Shown: positions 1 through 6,210 of the stretch, piece after piece | Layout: the number at the start of each line of letters is the position of its first letter | How positions within the stretch are numbered: position 1 is the stretch's first letter | Origin: SIG701 sp045577175 | GTDB lineage: Bacteria > Bacillota > Clostridia > Oscillospirales > CAG-272 | Assembly (NCBI GenBank): GCA_045577175.1 | Contig: JAZNHT010000030.1 | Coordinates: forward strand, 1-14,399 | Length of the DNA: 14,399 nt | Direction of reading: 5' to 3' | Notes under the pieces: model-generated | Told to the model about the DNA's origin: nothing | Databases searched by the model: none | The model's input: only the letters and a program-made list of their open reading frames with translations | Program-made: the position numbers and the translations under genes

Positions 1-10
1 GGCGATATGA

Positions 11-16
11 TATACT
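11..16 (+). promoter_or_regulatory. possible -10 element of the XRE gene
   Basis: TATACT sits at this position with a TG two bases before it (TGA-TATACT), an extended -10 form. The matching -35 would lie left of the window edge, so this cannot be confirmed. It would give a leader of about 40 bases before the ATG at 66. Confidence 0.35.
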
Positions 17-65
17 GTAATCAAGCAAGGTACCGATGCGAAATCTTCCGAAAGGAGTAATGATT

Positions 66-1064
66 ATGGAAATGAATATTGGAAACAAAATCCGTGAACT
101 GCGTAAGAAAAAGGGAATCACACAAGAGCAGCTTGCCTCTGCGCTGGGTATTACATCGCAGGCGGTCAGCAAGTGGGAGATGAGCACAGGATACCCGGAT
201 ATCGCCATGCTTCCGGTGATTGCGGGGTATTTCGGCGTGAGCATGGATACGCTGTTCAATTATGATGCGGATAAGCTGGAAGAAAAGATTATGGATGTGC
301 TGTATCAGTCCAGAGGCGGAAAACCCTTTGAAGTGGCTGAAAAGATTCTTCTCGAAGGAATCGCCGATTATCCCACCGGATATATTCTGAAATGGGAACT
401 GTTGGATATGTATACCATTCAAATTCGTTCCGGTGAACGTACCGATCTTGTGGAAAAAGCATTGGAGCTTGGAAAGCAGATCTGCGAAGAATGTGAGGAT
501 TCCTTCATTTATTGCGGTGTTATGCATGATATGGCAGAAATCTATATCAAAAGTGGAAGAGATAAGGAAGGCAAAAAGCTGATCGAATCTATGCCGTATC
601 GGTATCCCAATGATATTTTAGACAGAATGCGCTCTTCTGCCTATCTACTGAAAGGCGAAGATAAAATCAATGCAATGATAGAGTGGAAGGTGCTGGAGCA
701 TCAGGAACTTTATTGTTTATGCCAAATGGAAGGAATGTTTTACTATAGATCGAGGGATTGGGAAAATGCTCTTCTTTCATTTCGAGAGGAGTATGCAACG
801 ATCGATGCTTTTTGCCGTCGCAAATTGCCGGCAGGATTCAATCCGATGGGAAGCGAGGTATCTCTGGGAATTACTATGGTGAGAATAGCAGCTTGTTATT
901 TTAGAATGAATCGGTTGGATGAATGCGATGCGGCATTGGAAAAGGCATATCAGTTGATCCGAAACCAATTTAACGATGAAACTTGGGAATCTTATCGCGG
1001 CATTGAACATTACAGAAGACCTTACAGTGAAATGGGCCTCGACGAATACAAGCCCTGCATCTGA
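66..1064 (+). CDS. XRE-family transcriptional regulator with long helical C-terminal domain
   Basis: A 332-residue protein. Residues about 5-59 form a classic HTH_3 DNA-binding domain (NKIRELRKKKGITQEQLA, then SQAVSKWE, then PDIAMLPVIAGYFGVSMDTLF). The remaining ~270 residues look all-helical with TPR-like spacing (for example DWENALLSF and RLDECDAALEKAY); this resembles regulators whose repeat domain senses a peptide or partner, but no ligand can be named. The start is chosen at 66 because AAAGGAG at 51-57 is 8 bases upstream; in-frame ATGs at 36 and 60 lie before or too close to that site. The gene is visibly more AT-rich than its right-hand neighbours, which could reflect transfer. A perfect terminator follows at 1171. 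Family assignment of the N-terminus is secure; the target is unknown. Confidence 0.85.
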   Translation: MEMNIGNKIRELRKKKGITQEQLASALGITSQAVSKWEMSTGYPDIAMLPVIAGYFGVSMDTLFNYDADKLEEKIMDVLYQSRGGKPFEVAEKILLEGIADYPTGYILKWELLDMYTIQIRSGERTDLVEKALELGKQICEECEDSFIYCGVMHDMAEIYIKSGRDKEGKKLIESMPYRYPNDILDRMRSSAYLLKGEDKINAMIEWKVLEHQELYCLCQMEGMFYYRSRDWENALLSFREEYATIDAFCRRKLPAGFNPMGSEVSLGITMVRIAACYFRMNRLDECDAALEKAYQLIRNQFNDETWESYRGIEHYRRPYSEMGLDEYKPCI

Positions 1065-1130
1065 TCACATTCCCTATGTTAGCACCAGCACAGGCTGCTG
1101 TTGAGGAATCAAAGTAATCAGCTTTTTGTA

Positions 1131-1152
1131 GGGCAGGGGCTTGCTCCTGCCG
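1131..1152. repeat. short palindromic intergenic hairpin
   Basis: GGCAGG at 1132-1137 pairs with CCTGCC at 1146-1151, extended inward by a G-U and a G-C pair, leaving a 4-base loop. A GTAGGG lead-in precedes it. The form resembles small GC-rich intergenic repeats of gut Clostridia (recalled, not searched). The 1065-1170 stretch holds nothing else I can name. Confidence 0.4.
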
Positions 1153-1170
1153 CCAAATAAAAGCGAAACT

Positions 1171-1205
1171 ATCCCTCTGCTGGGAAATCGGCAGAGGGAT
1201 TTTTC
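1171..1205 (+). terminator. intrinsic terminator after the XRE gene
   Basis: A perfect 10-bp stem, ATCCCTCTGC (1171-1180) with GCAGAGGGAT (1191-1200), has a 10-base loop and runs into TTTTT. It sits just upstream of the promoter of the next gene, so it insulates that gene from the regulator. Confidence 0.85.
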
Positions 1206-1210
1206 CTTCC

Positions 1211-1239
1211 TTGCCATTTTTCAAAAAATATGCTATAAT
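1211..1239 (+). promoter_or_regulatory. sigma-A type promoter of the 1265 gene
   Basis: TTGCCA at 1211-1216 and TATAAT at 1234-1239 are separated by 17 bases, with an extended -10 TGC directly before TATAAT. The expected start is near 1246, giving a very short leader that contains the ribosome site at 1251-1257. Confidence 0.85.
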
Positions 1240-1264
1240 AAAGAAAAAACGAAGGAGCACAATC

Positions 1265-1690
1265 ATGCGGGAGATTCTCTATACATTTGCCAACCGCGGC
1301 GCATACGTCACCGGGCAGGATACCGCGTTCGGCGAGGATACACACCTGAAGCTGACCGTGGAGCCGCACGATTTTTCCCTTTCACTCGGTGGGGAGACCT
1401 TGCGCCAATCGTCTTTCAGAGGCGGCTCGGTGATCGTTTCCGATACGGGCGAGGCTGTCTTTTACGATGCCGAGGGGCGCAAGATCGCACGGGCTGAGGG
1501 CGGCGCGGATTCGTACAAAAAAGTGATCCTCATCTGGAAGCAGGACACGCTTTCCTTGGAATTCGGATGCGTGGTAACGGTGGATAATTACCCCAACTGC
1601 GACGGCGAGAGCGACCGGTGGAGTGAGGAGTGGGTTGCGCAGAGAAGGATTACCCTCTTTTCGGGAAAGAATACGCCGGAAATCGGATAA
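1265..1690 (+). CDS. hypothetical protein, 141 residues
   Basis: I do not recognise this protein. It starts at the ATG at 1265, 7 bases after GAAGGAG (1251-1257), and ends at TAA 1688-1690. There is no signal peptide or membrane segment. The sequence alternates hydrophobic and polar residues (LKLTVEPHDFSLSLGG, GGSVIVSDTGEAVFYD, KVILIWKQDTLSLEFG), suggesting a mainly beta-strand soluble domain, with an acidic polar stretch near the end (NCDGESDRWSEEW). It has its own near-consensus promoter and follows a strong terminator, so it is probably monocistronic and well expressed. No strong terminator follows it; only weak hairpins are seen before the protease promoter at 1800. No function can be assigned from sequence alone. 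Confidence 0.7.
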   Translation: MREILYTFANRGAYVTGQDTAFGEDTHLKLTVEPHDFSLSLGGETLRQSSFRGGSVIVSDTGEAVFYDAEGRKIARAEGGADSYKKVILIWKQDTLSLEFGCVVTVDNYPNCDGESDRWSEEWVAQRRITLFSGKNTPEIG

Positions 1691-1747
1691 AAACTGCCGA
1701 AGCAAGCGGCACTTTGATGCAAAAGAGTCCTGCATTTGTTTGGGGAA

Positions 1748-1779
1748 GCGGTTTCCGTGTCGGATGGCGCGGGAACCGC
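1748..1779. repeat. hairpin between the hypothetical gene and the protease
   Basis: GCGGTTTCC (1748-1756) pairs with GGGAACCGC (1771-1779) over 9 bp, including one G-U, around a 14-base loop. It lacks a clear T-run, so it is a weak terminator candidate at best. It lies just upstream of the -35 element at 1800. Confidence 0.35.
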
Positions 1780-1799
1780 GCGAAAAATGACGCTTTTCA

Positions 1800-1828
1800 T
1801 TGACTTTTATTCCGAAAAGGTGTATAAT
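1800..1828 (+). promoter_or_regulatory. sigma-A type promoter of the M48 protease gene
   Basis: TTGACT at 1800-1805 and TATAAT at 1823-1828 are separated by 17 bases. The predicted start is near 1835, just before the ribosome site at 1846-1853. Both hexamers are at or one base from consensus. Confidence 0.85.
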
Positions 1829-1858
1829 GGGATGAAATTCAAATTAGGAGAGGATATT

Positions 1859-2821
1859 ATGTATCTCGTAGACTTTTTCAAGCGACTGATGCGCAAATCC
1901 AACATCCCCGTCATCATCTATCTGATTCTCAACACGATCATTATCTGCTTCTTCGCGTGCCTGTTTTTTGCAGGAAGTATGCACCCCGTTTTGGCTGTTC
2001 TTCTCGGTATTCTCATCTATTTCGGCTCCCTTGCGGTGGCACTGTCCCCCGTCGGTGAGTGGATTCTCCGTGTGCAGACAGGCTGCAAGCGGCTGACGGA
2101 TCAGCAGCAGATCGATTTCATCATGCCTCTGTTCAACGAAGTGTACGCACGGGCGAGAAAGCTCGATCCCACGATTTCCGATAAGGTGGAGCTTTTCATC
2201 AATTCCGACGGAACGCCGAACGCGTTCGCAACGGGCAGAAAGACGATCTGCATCACCGAGGGGCTTCTCCGTATGCCGCCCGAGCAGATCAAGGCGGCGC
2301 TCGGTCATGAGTTCGGTCATCTGGCGCACAAGGACACCGATCTGATTCTGCTTGTCACGATCGGCAACTTTATCGTAACGGCGGTTATCACGTTCATCCG
2401 TATCGTTATCGAGATTTTCAACTTCATCATGATGATCGTCTCTTTGTTCATCGGCGGTTCGGAGGGCGCACTTGCCGCTGTCTTCACCATGCTGTACAGA
2501 ATGGCGATCATGATTGCCATCGACGGTCTCATGTGGATCTGGACGAAGCTCGGTACGCTTCTCGTTATGAAATCCAGCCGTTCCAACGAGTTTGAGGCGG
2601 ACGCATTCTCGTTCAAAATCGGCTACGGCAATGCGCTCTGCTCGCTTCTGAACGTCATCGGCGGCGGTGCACAGGGACTCTTTGCTACCCTGGCAAGCAG
2701 CCATCCCGACAAGCACAAGAGAATCGCGCATCTCCAGAAGCTCGGCGCAACCTACGGACTCCGTCCTGCTGCGCAGCCTACCAATGCAGTACAGAACAAC
2801 ATGAACAATTCTCTCCACTGA
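1859..2821 (+). CDS. M48-family (HtpX-like) membrane zinc metalloprotease
   Basis: A 320-residue protein. The zinc-binding motif HEFGH lies at residues 150-154 (E151 catalytic), the likely third ligand is E244 in NEFEADAF, and a C-terminal SHPDKHKRIAHL matches the conserved SHP-RI block of M48 peptidases. Two hydrophobic segments precede the catalytic domain (about 15-40 and 43-64) and further ones lie between the zinc motif and the third ligand (about 163-200 and 205-235), as in HtpX. The family degrades damaged membrane proteins from the cytoplasmic face, and this one is likely a membrane quality-control enzyme. The start is ATG 1859 after AGGAGAGG (1846-1853); an upstream in-frame start at 1736 would precede the promoter. 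The tail after the SHP block is Gln/Asn-rich and probably disordered. HtpX orthology as opposed to another M48B member is not certain. Confidence 0.9.
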   Translation: MYLVDFFKRLMRKSNIPVIIYLILNTIIICFFACLFFAGSMHPVLAVLLGILIYFGSLAVALSPVGEWILRVQTGCKRLTDQQQIDFIMPLFNEVYARARKLDPTISDKVELFINSDGTPNAFATGRKTICITEGLLRMPPEQIKAALGHEFGHLAHKDTDLILLVTIGNFIVTAVITFIRIVIEIFNFIMMIVSLFIGGSEGALAAVFTMLYRMAIMIAIDGLMWIWTKLGTLLVMKSSRSNEFEADAFSFKIGYGNALCSLLNVIGGGAQGLFATLASSHPDKHKRIAHLQKLGATYGLRPAAQPTNAVQNNMNNSLH

Positions 2822-2827
2822 GAAATG

Positions 2828-2859
2828 AAAAAAGCGGTCGCTCATGCGACCGCTTTTTT
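2828..2859. terminator. bidirectional intrinsic terminator
   Basis: A perfect 14-bp stem (arms 2828-2841 and 2846-2859, core GCGGTCGC/GCGACCGC) has loop TCAT and is flanked by six A and six T. It therefore ends both the plus-strand protease gene and the minus-strand Crp/Fnr gene, whose stop codon begins two bases away. Confidence 0.95.
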
Positions 2860-2860
2860 G

Positions 2861-3520
2861 TTATAACAGCTCAAACGTGTTCTTTTCGCTCTCCAGCACG
2901 CCCTCGCGGCGGAGCTTTCCGATCTCGGCGGAGAGACCGCTGCGGTCTACCTCCAGGTAATCCGCAAGCTCCTGACGGTCAAACGGAATCTCAAAGCGGC
3001 TAGCGTTCACCTTTTTCGCGTACATCATCAGATACGCCAAAAGTTTTTCTCGCGTTGACCGCTTCGACGTGATCTCCATTTTTTGATGAAACAGGATCGT
3101 CTTTGTTGCGAGATCCTTCATTAAATTAAATATAAGTCGCTGGTGGAAGCCGCAGTTGTTCTCGCACGTGTGCAGGATGTGTCCGCAGTCGATCAGCATG
3201 ATCTCGCTCGGCTCGTTGGCGATCACGGTGACGGGGATCGCGTCGATCTCCGCGCAGGCGAACGCCTCGCCGAACAGCTCCGACGGATAGATTTCGGAGA
3301 GGATACTGCGGTTGCCGAAGTAGTCGGTGCGCGAAATTTGCACCGATCCCTTCAGCACGATGCCGATGTACTTCGCAGGATTTCCCTCCGCGATGACGGT
3401 GTATTTCTTATCAAATGAGGAGATTTTCGCGCCGAGACACGTCAGCATCCGAAGAAGATTTTCTTCCTCTATTCCCGAAAACAGGGGGCACTTCCGTAAA
3501 ATTTTCAAATATTTTTTCAT
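2861..3520 (-). CDS. Crp/Fnr-family transcriptional regulator
   Basis: A 219-residue protein with the usual layout: an N-terminal cyclic-nucleotide-binding-like beta barrel (about 12-125), a dimer helix (about 126-165) and a C-terminal winged helix (about 175-215, with FDRQELADYLEVDRSGLSAE as the HTH). The Arg-Ser pair that holds cAMP in CRP is absent, so cAMP is unlikely to be the signal. Six cysteines are present (11, 28, 89, 112, 119, 123). The C112-x6-C119-x3-C123 group could bind a cofactor or act as a redox switch (inference). The ribosome site GAGGTGG lies just upstream of the ATG. The gene is divergent from a ferredoxin-like gene, with an operator between them, which suggests control of itself and that neighbour in response to redox, oxygen or NO. 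Similar regulators often sit beside hcp-type genes, but no hcp is visible here. Confidence 0.9.
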   Translation of the reverse strand: MKKYLKILRKCPLFSGIEEENLLRMLTCLGAKISSFDKKYTVIAEGNPAKYIGIVLKGSVQISRTDYFGNRSILSEIYPSELFGEAFACAEIDAIPVTVIANEPSEIMLIDCGHILHTCENNCGFHQRLIFNLMKDLATKTILFHQKMEITSKRSTREKLLAYLMMYAKKVNASRFEIPFDRQELADYLEVDRSGLSAEIGKLRREGVLESEKNTFELL

Positions 3521-3533
3521 TTTCCACCTCGTT

Positions 3534-3551
3534 CTGTTGAAAATTCAACAG
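3534..3551. promoter_or_regulatory. Crp/Fnr-type operator dyad between divergent genes
   Basis: CTGTTGAA at 3534-3541 and TTCAACAG at 3544-3551 form a perfect 8-bp dyad around two central bases. Read as TGTTG-N6-CAACA, it has the half-site spacing of CRP (TGTGA-N6-TCACA). Its centre is 3542.5, which is -41.5 from the start site predicted by the plus-strand -10 at 3572-3577. On the minus strand it covers about +8 to +25 of the regulator's own transcript. This suggests class II activation of the ferredoxin gene and autorepression (inference from position). Confidence 0.75.
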
Positions 3552-3564
3552 ATTTTACGCTTTT

Positions 3565-3593
3565 ATTATACTATAATAGTACCGTAAAAGCAA
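3565..3593 (-). promoter_or_regulatory. promoter of the Crp/Fnr gene
   Basis: On the minus strand TTGCTT (3593-3588) and TATAAT (3570-3565) are separated by 17 bases. The predicted start is near 3558, so the operator at 3534-3551 lies downstream of it. The -10 nearly abuts the divergent -10 at 3572-3577, so the two promoters overlap and may compete for polymerase. Confidence 0.7.
3572..3577 (+). promoter_or_regulatory. -10 element of the ferredoxin gene, no good -35
   Basis: TATAAT is present, but the position 17 bases upstream reads CAGATT, only two matches to TTGACA. The operator dyad occupies the -35 zone instead. This is the expected look of an activator-dependent (class II) promoter. 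Confidence 0.65.
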
Positions 3594-3616
3594 GATTGAA
3601 TTTGGAGGAAAACTAT

Positions 3617-4315
3617 ATGGTACGAAAAATCATCCGAATAGATAAAGAAAAATGCAACGGCTGCGGTGCGTGCGCCGCCGCGTGCCACGAGGGCGCGATC
3701 GAAATGATCGACGGCAAGGCCGTGCTCACCCGCGAGGACTACTGCGATGGCTTGGGCGACTGCTTGCCTGCCTGCCCGACCGGTGCGATCACGTTTGAGG
3801 AGAGGGAAGCCCCCGCTTACGACGAGGACGCTGTCCGTGCGGCGAAGATGCAGAAGCACGGCGTCAAGCTCCCGTGCGGATGCCCCGGAACGAACGCCAA
3901 GGCGATCAGGCGCGAGTCGTGCCCCGCTCCGCAGAAATCCGCCGCGGTGACGAGCCAGCTTATGCAGTGGCCGTGCCAGATCAAGCTCGTGCCCGTACAC
4001 GCTCCGTACTTCGACGGCGCCAATCTTCTGATCGCCGCCGATTGCACTGCGTATGCGTATGGGAATTTCCATAACGAATTTATAAGGAATCACATCACGC
4101 TGATCGGATGCCCGAAGCTGGACGAGGGCGATTACGCCGAAAAGCTGACCGCGATCATCCGTGATAACAATATCAAGAGTGTCACGATCGTCCGCATGGA
4201 GGTCCCGTGCTGCGGCGGAATTGAGAACGCCGCCAAGCGTGCGCTCATGGAGAGCGGAAAGTTCATTCCGTGGCGCGTCGTGACGATCTCCACCGACGGA
4301 AAAATTCTTGAATAA
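3617..4315 (+). CDS. ferredoxin-like 4Fe-4S protein with Cys-rich C-terminal domain
   Basis: A 232-residue cytoplasmic protein. Residues 13-23 hold a complete C-x2-C-x2-C-x3-C motif. The second motif at 43-53 is C-x5-C-x3-C followed by PTGA, one cysteine short of a standard bacterial ferredoxin repeat. The C-terminal ~145 residues have no family I can name but carry eight more cysteines (87, 89, 102, 120, 143, 165 and the CC pair at 198-199), 15 in total, suggesting extra metal or redox chemistry. The start is ATG 3617, 8 bases after GGAGG (3604-3608); a TTG at 3596 is upstream of that site. It is divergent from the Crp/Fnr gene and probably controlled by it. No strong terminator follows, so its transcript may run on into the flavodiiron gene. 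Likely role: an electron-transfer protein under the Crp/Fnr regulator; the partner is unknown. Confidence 0.85.
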   Translation: MVRKIIRIDKEKCNGCGACAAACHEGAIEMIDGKAVLTREDYCDGLGDCLPACPTGAITFEEREAPAYDEDAVRAAKMQKHGVKLPCGCPGTNAKAIRRESCPAPQKSAAVTSQLMQWPCQIKLVPVHAPYFDGANLLIAADCTAYAYGNFHNEFIRNHITLIGCPKLDEGDYAEKLTAIIRDNNIKSVTIVRMEVPCCGGIENAAKRALMESGKFIPWRVVTISTDGKILE

Positions 4316-4329
4316 ACGGATGGAAACCG

Positions 4330-4358
4330 TTGCATATTGAATACAGATATGCTATAAT
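4330..4358 (+). promoter_or_regulatory. promoter of the flavodiiron operon
   Basis: TTGCAT at 4330-4335 and TATAAT at 4353-4358 are 17 bases apart, with an extended -10 TGC directly before TATAAT. The predicted start is near 4365. It begins 15 bases after the ferredoxin stop and overlaps a weak AACGG/CCGTT hairpin (4315-4331). Confidence 0.8.
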
Positions 4359-4366
4359 TTGTATAG
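4352..4366. promoter_or_regulatory. possible PerR/Fur-like box over the -10
   Basis: CTATAATTTGTATAG is an imperfect 15-base dyad (CTATA...TATAG). By eye it matches 10 of 14 informative positions of the Bacillus PerR consensus TTATAATNATTATAA. It covers the -10 and the start site, a repressor position. Six of the matches come from the TATAAT itself, so chance is a real alternative. Confidence 0.3.
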
Positions 4367-4387
4367 TGCTTTTGAAGGAGATATACT

Positions 4388-6178
4388 ATGAAAATTACCA
4401 ATGACATCAAATATATCGGCGTAAATGACCGTAAGGTTGATCTGTTTGAGGGGCAGTACAGAGTTCCGAACGGGATTTCTTACAACTCGTATGTGATTCT
4501 CGATGACAAAATCGCCGTCATGGATACGGCGGACGCCAATTTCACGCATGAGTGGCTCGACAATCTGCAAAACGTTCTCGGCGGCAGAAAGCCCGACTAC
4601 CTCATCGTCCAGCACATGGAGCCGGATCACGCCGCGAATATTCTGAATTTCGCAAAGGCGTACCCCGAGGCGAAAATCGTCTCCTCGGCAAAGGCATTTA
4701 CCATGATGCGGAATTTCTTCGGAACGGATTTCGCAGACAGACGCGTTGTGGTCGGCGAGGGCGATACGCTCACGCTCGGCAAGCACACGCTTACGTTCGT
4801 GACCGCACCGATGGTGCACTGGCCGGAGGTTATCGTCACGTATGACAGCACGGATAAGGTGCTCTTTTCCGCGGACGGATTCGGCAAATTCGGCACGCCC
4901 GACACGGATGAGCCGTGGGCGGACGAGGCTCGCCGCTACTTCATCGGCATCGTCGGTAAGTACGGTGCGCAGGTGCAGGCGCCTCTCAAAAAGGCGGCAG
5001 GGCTGGATATTCAGATCATCTGCCCGTTGCACGGTCCCGTGCTGACGGAGAATCTCGGCTACTATCTGAATCTTTACAACACCTGGTCGTCCTATCAGCC
5101 GGAGGAGGAGGGTGTCGTGATCGCGTATACGTCCGTGTACGGCAACACGAAGAAGGCGGTGCAGCTTCTTTCCGAAAAGCTGACCGCGAACGGCTGCCCG
5201 AAGGTGATCGTGCACGATCTCGCGCGCACGGATATGGCAGAGGCGGTGGCGGATGCGTTCAAGTACAGCAAGATCGTTCTCGCAACAACGACGTACAATG
5301 CCGACATCTTCCCGTTCATGCGCGAGTTTATCGATCATCTGACGGAAAGAAATTTCCAGAACCGCACGGTCGCGCTGATCGAAAACGGAAGCTGGGCGCC
5401 TCTCGCCGCGAAGGTGATGAAAGAGATGCTTGAAAAGCAGAAGAATATCACCTACACCGACACGACGGTGAAGATCCTCTCCGCTTTGAATGAGGAGAGC
5501 CTTTCCCAGATCGATGCACTGGCAGGCGAGCTTTGCAAGGAATACCTCGCACAGCAATCCTCCACGGCGAATAAAAACGATCTGACTGCGCTTTTCAATA
5601 TCGGCTACGGTCTGTATGTGGTCACGTCCAACGACGGCAAGAAGGATAACGGTCTGATCGTGAACACAGTCACGCAGGTGACGAACACGCCCAACCGCAT
5701 CGCCGTGACGATCAATAAGGAAAACTATTCTCACCATATTATCAAGCAGACGGGCAAGATGAACATCAACTGCCTGTCCACCGATGCACCGTTCAAGGTC
5801 TTTGAGGCGTTCGGCTTCGTAAGCGGACGGAATGTCGATAAGTTTGCAAACTGCGAGCCGCTGCGCTCCGATAACGGGCTGGTATTTTTGCCTCGGTATA
5901 TCAACTCGTTCATGTCTTTGAAGGTCGAGCAGTATATCGATCTTGATACGCACGGTATGTTCATCTGCGCCGTTACCGAAGCGCGCGTCCTCTCCGACAA
6001 GGAGACGATGACGTACACGTACTATCAGAACAACGTCAAGCCGAGTCCGGAAACGGAAGGCAAAAAAGGATATGTCTGCAAGGTCTGCGGCTTTGTATAT
6101 GAGGGCGAAGAGCTTCCCGCCGATTACGTCTGCCCGCTGTGCAAGCACGGCGCGGCCGATTTCGAACCGATCGAATAA
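4388..6178 (+). CDS. fprA: multidomain flavodiiron protein (O2/NO reductase) with flavin-reductase and rubredoxin domains
   Basis: A 596-residue cytoplasmic enzyme with four parts. (1) A lactamase-fold diiron domain, about 1-245, with H76-x-E78-x-D80-H81, H144, D163 and H215 as likely iron ligands. (2) A flavodoxin domain, about 246-390, with FMN loop TSVYGNT at 248-254. (3) A flavin-reductase-like domain, about 398-548, starting DLTALFNIGYGLYVVTS. (4) A short rubredoxin domain, about 560-596, with C564-x2-C567 and C582-x2-C585; it lacks the long middle loop of free rubredoxins. Flavodiiron proteins reduce O2 to water or NO to N2O; the extra domains could bring electrons in within one chain. 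The start follows GAAGGAG (4374-4380) by 7 bases. It heads a run with superoxide reductase, ferritin and rubredoxin, which fits oxygen or NO defence in an anaerobe. The preferred substrate (O2 or NO) cannot be read from sequence. Confidence 0.95.
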   Translation: MKITNDIKYIGVNDRKVDLFEGQYRVPNGISYNSYVILDDKIAVMDTADANFTHEWLDNLQNVLGGRKPDYLIVQHMEPDHAANILNFAKAYPEAKIVSSAKAFTMMRNFFGTDFADRRVVVGEGDTLTLGKHTLTFVTAPMVHWPEVIVTYDSTDKVLFSADGFGKFGTPDTDEPWADEARRYFIGIVGKYGAQVQAPLKKAAGLDIQIICPLHGPVLTENLGYYLNLYNTWSSYQPEEEGVVIAYTSVYGNTKKAVQLLSEKLTANGCPKVIVHDLARTDMAEAVADAFKYSKIVLATTTYNADIFPFMREFIDHLTERNFQNRTVALIENGSWAPLAAKVMKEMLEKQKNITYTDTTVKILSALNEESLSQIDALAGELCKEYLAQQSSTANKNDLTALFNIGYGLYVVTSNDGKKDNGLIVNTVTQVTNTPNRIAVTINKENYSHHIIKQTGKMNINCLSTDAPFKVFEAFGFVSGRNVDKFANCEPLRSDNGLVFLPRYINSFMSLKVEQYIDLDTHGMFICAVTEARVLSDKETMTYTYYQNNVKPSPETEGKKGYVCKVCGFVYEGEELPADYVCPLCKHGAADFEPIE

Positions 6179-6179
6179 A

Positions 6180-6194
6180 TTATAATACATTATT
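6180..6194. promoter_or_regulatory. AT-rich dyad before the superoxide reductase gene
   Basis: TTATAAT is followed by two bases and ATTAT (ATAAT-AC-ATTAT is a perfect inverted repeat). The left half equals a PerR half-site, but the spacer is 2 rather than 1. The TATAAT within it has no recognisable -35, so a promoter here is doubtful. It may be a weak operator or chance in an AT-rich 32-base gap. Confidence 0.25.
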
Positions 6195-6210
6195 TTTGGA
6201 GGATAAAACT

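Noticed and set aside
66..1690. XRE gene plus small neighbour as a toxin-antitoxin pair
   Set aside because: The regulator is 332 residues, the pair is separated by a terminator and a strong promoter, and the small protein shows no toxin motif.
2861..3520. A cAMP-responsive CRP
   Set aside because: The Arg-Ser pair needed for cAMP binding is absent, and the cysteine cluster and redox neighbours point elsewhere.
3534..3551. The dyad as a simple terminator
   Set aside because: It lies between divergent promoters, not after a gene, and no T-run follows the stem.
4352..6190. A 612-codon open frame on the minus strand over the flavodiiron gene
   Set aside because: It is antisense to a clearly recognisable multidomain enzyme, is Arg/His/Val-rich in the way of GC-biased shadow frames, and matches no family I know.
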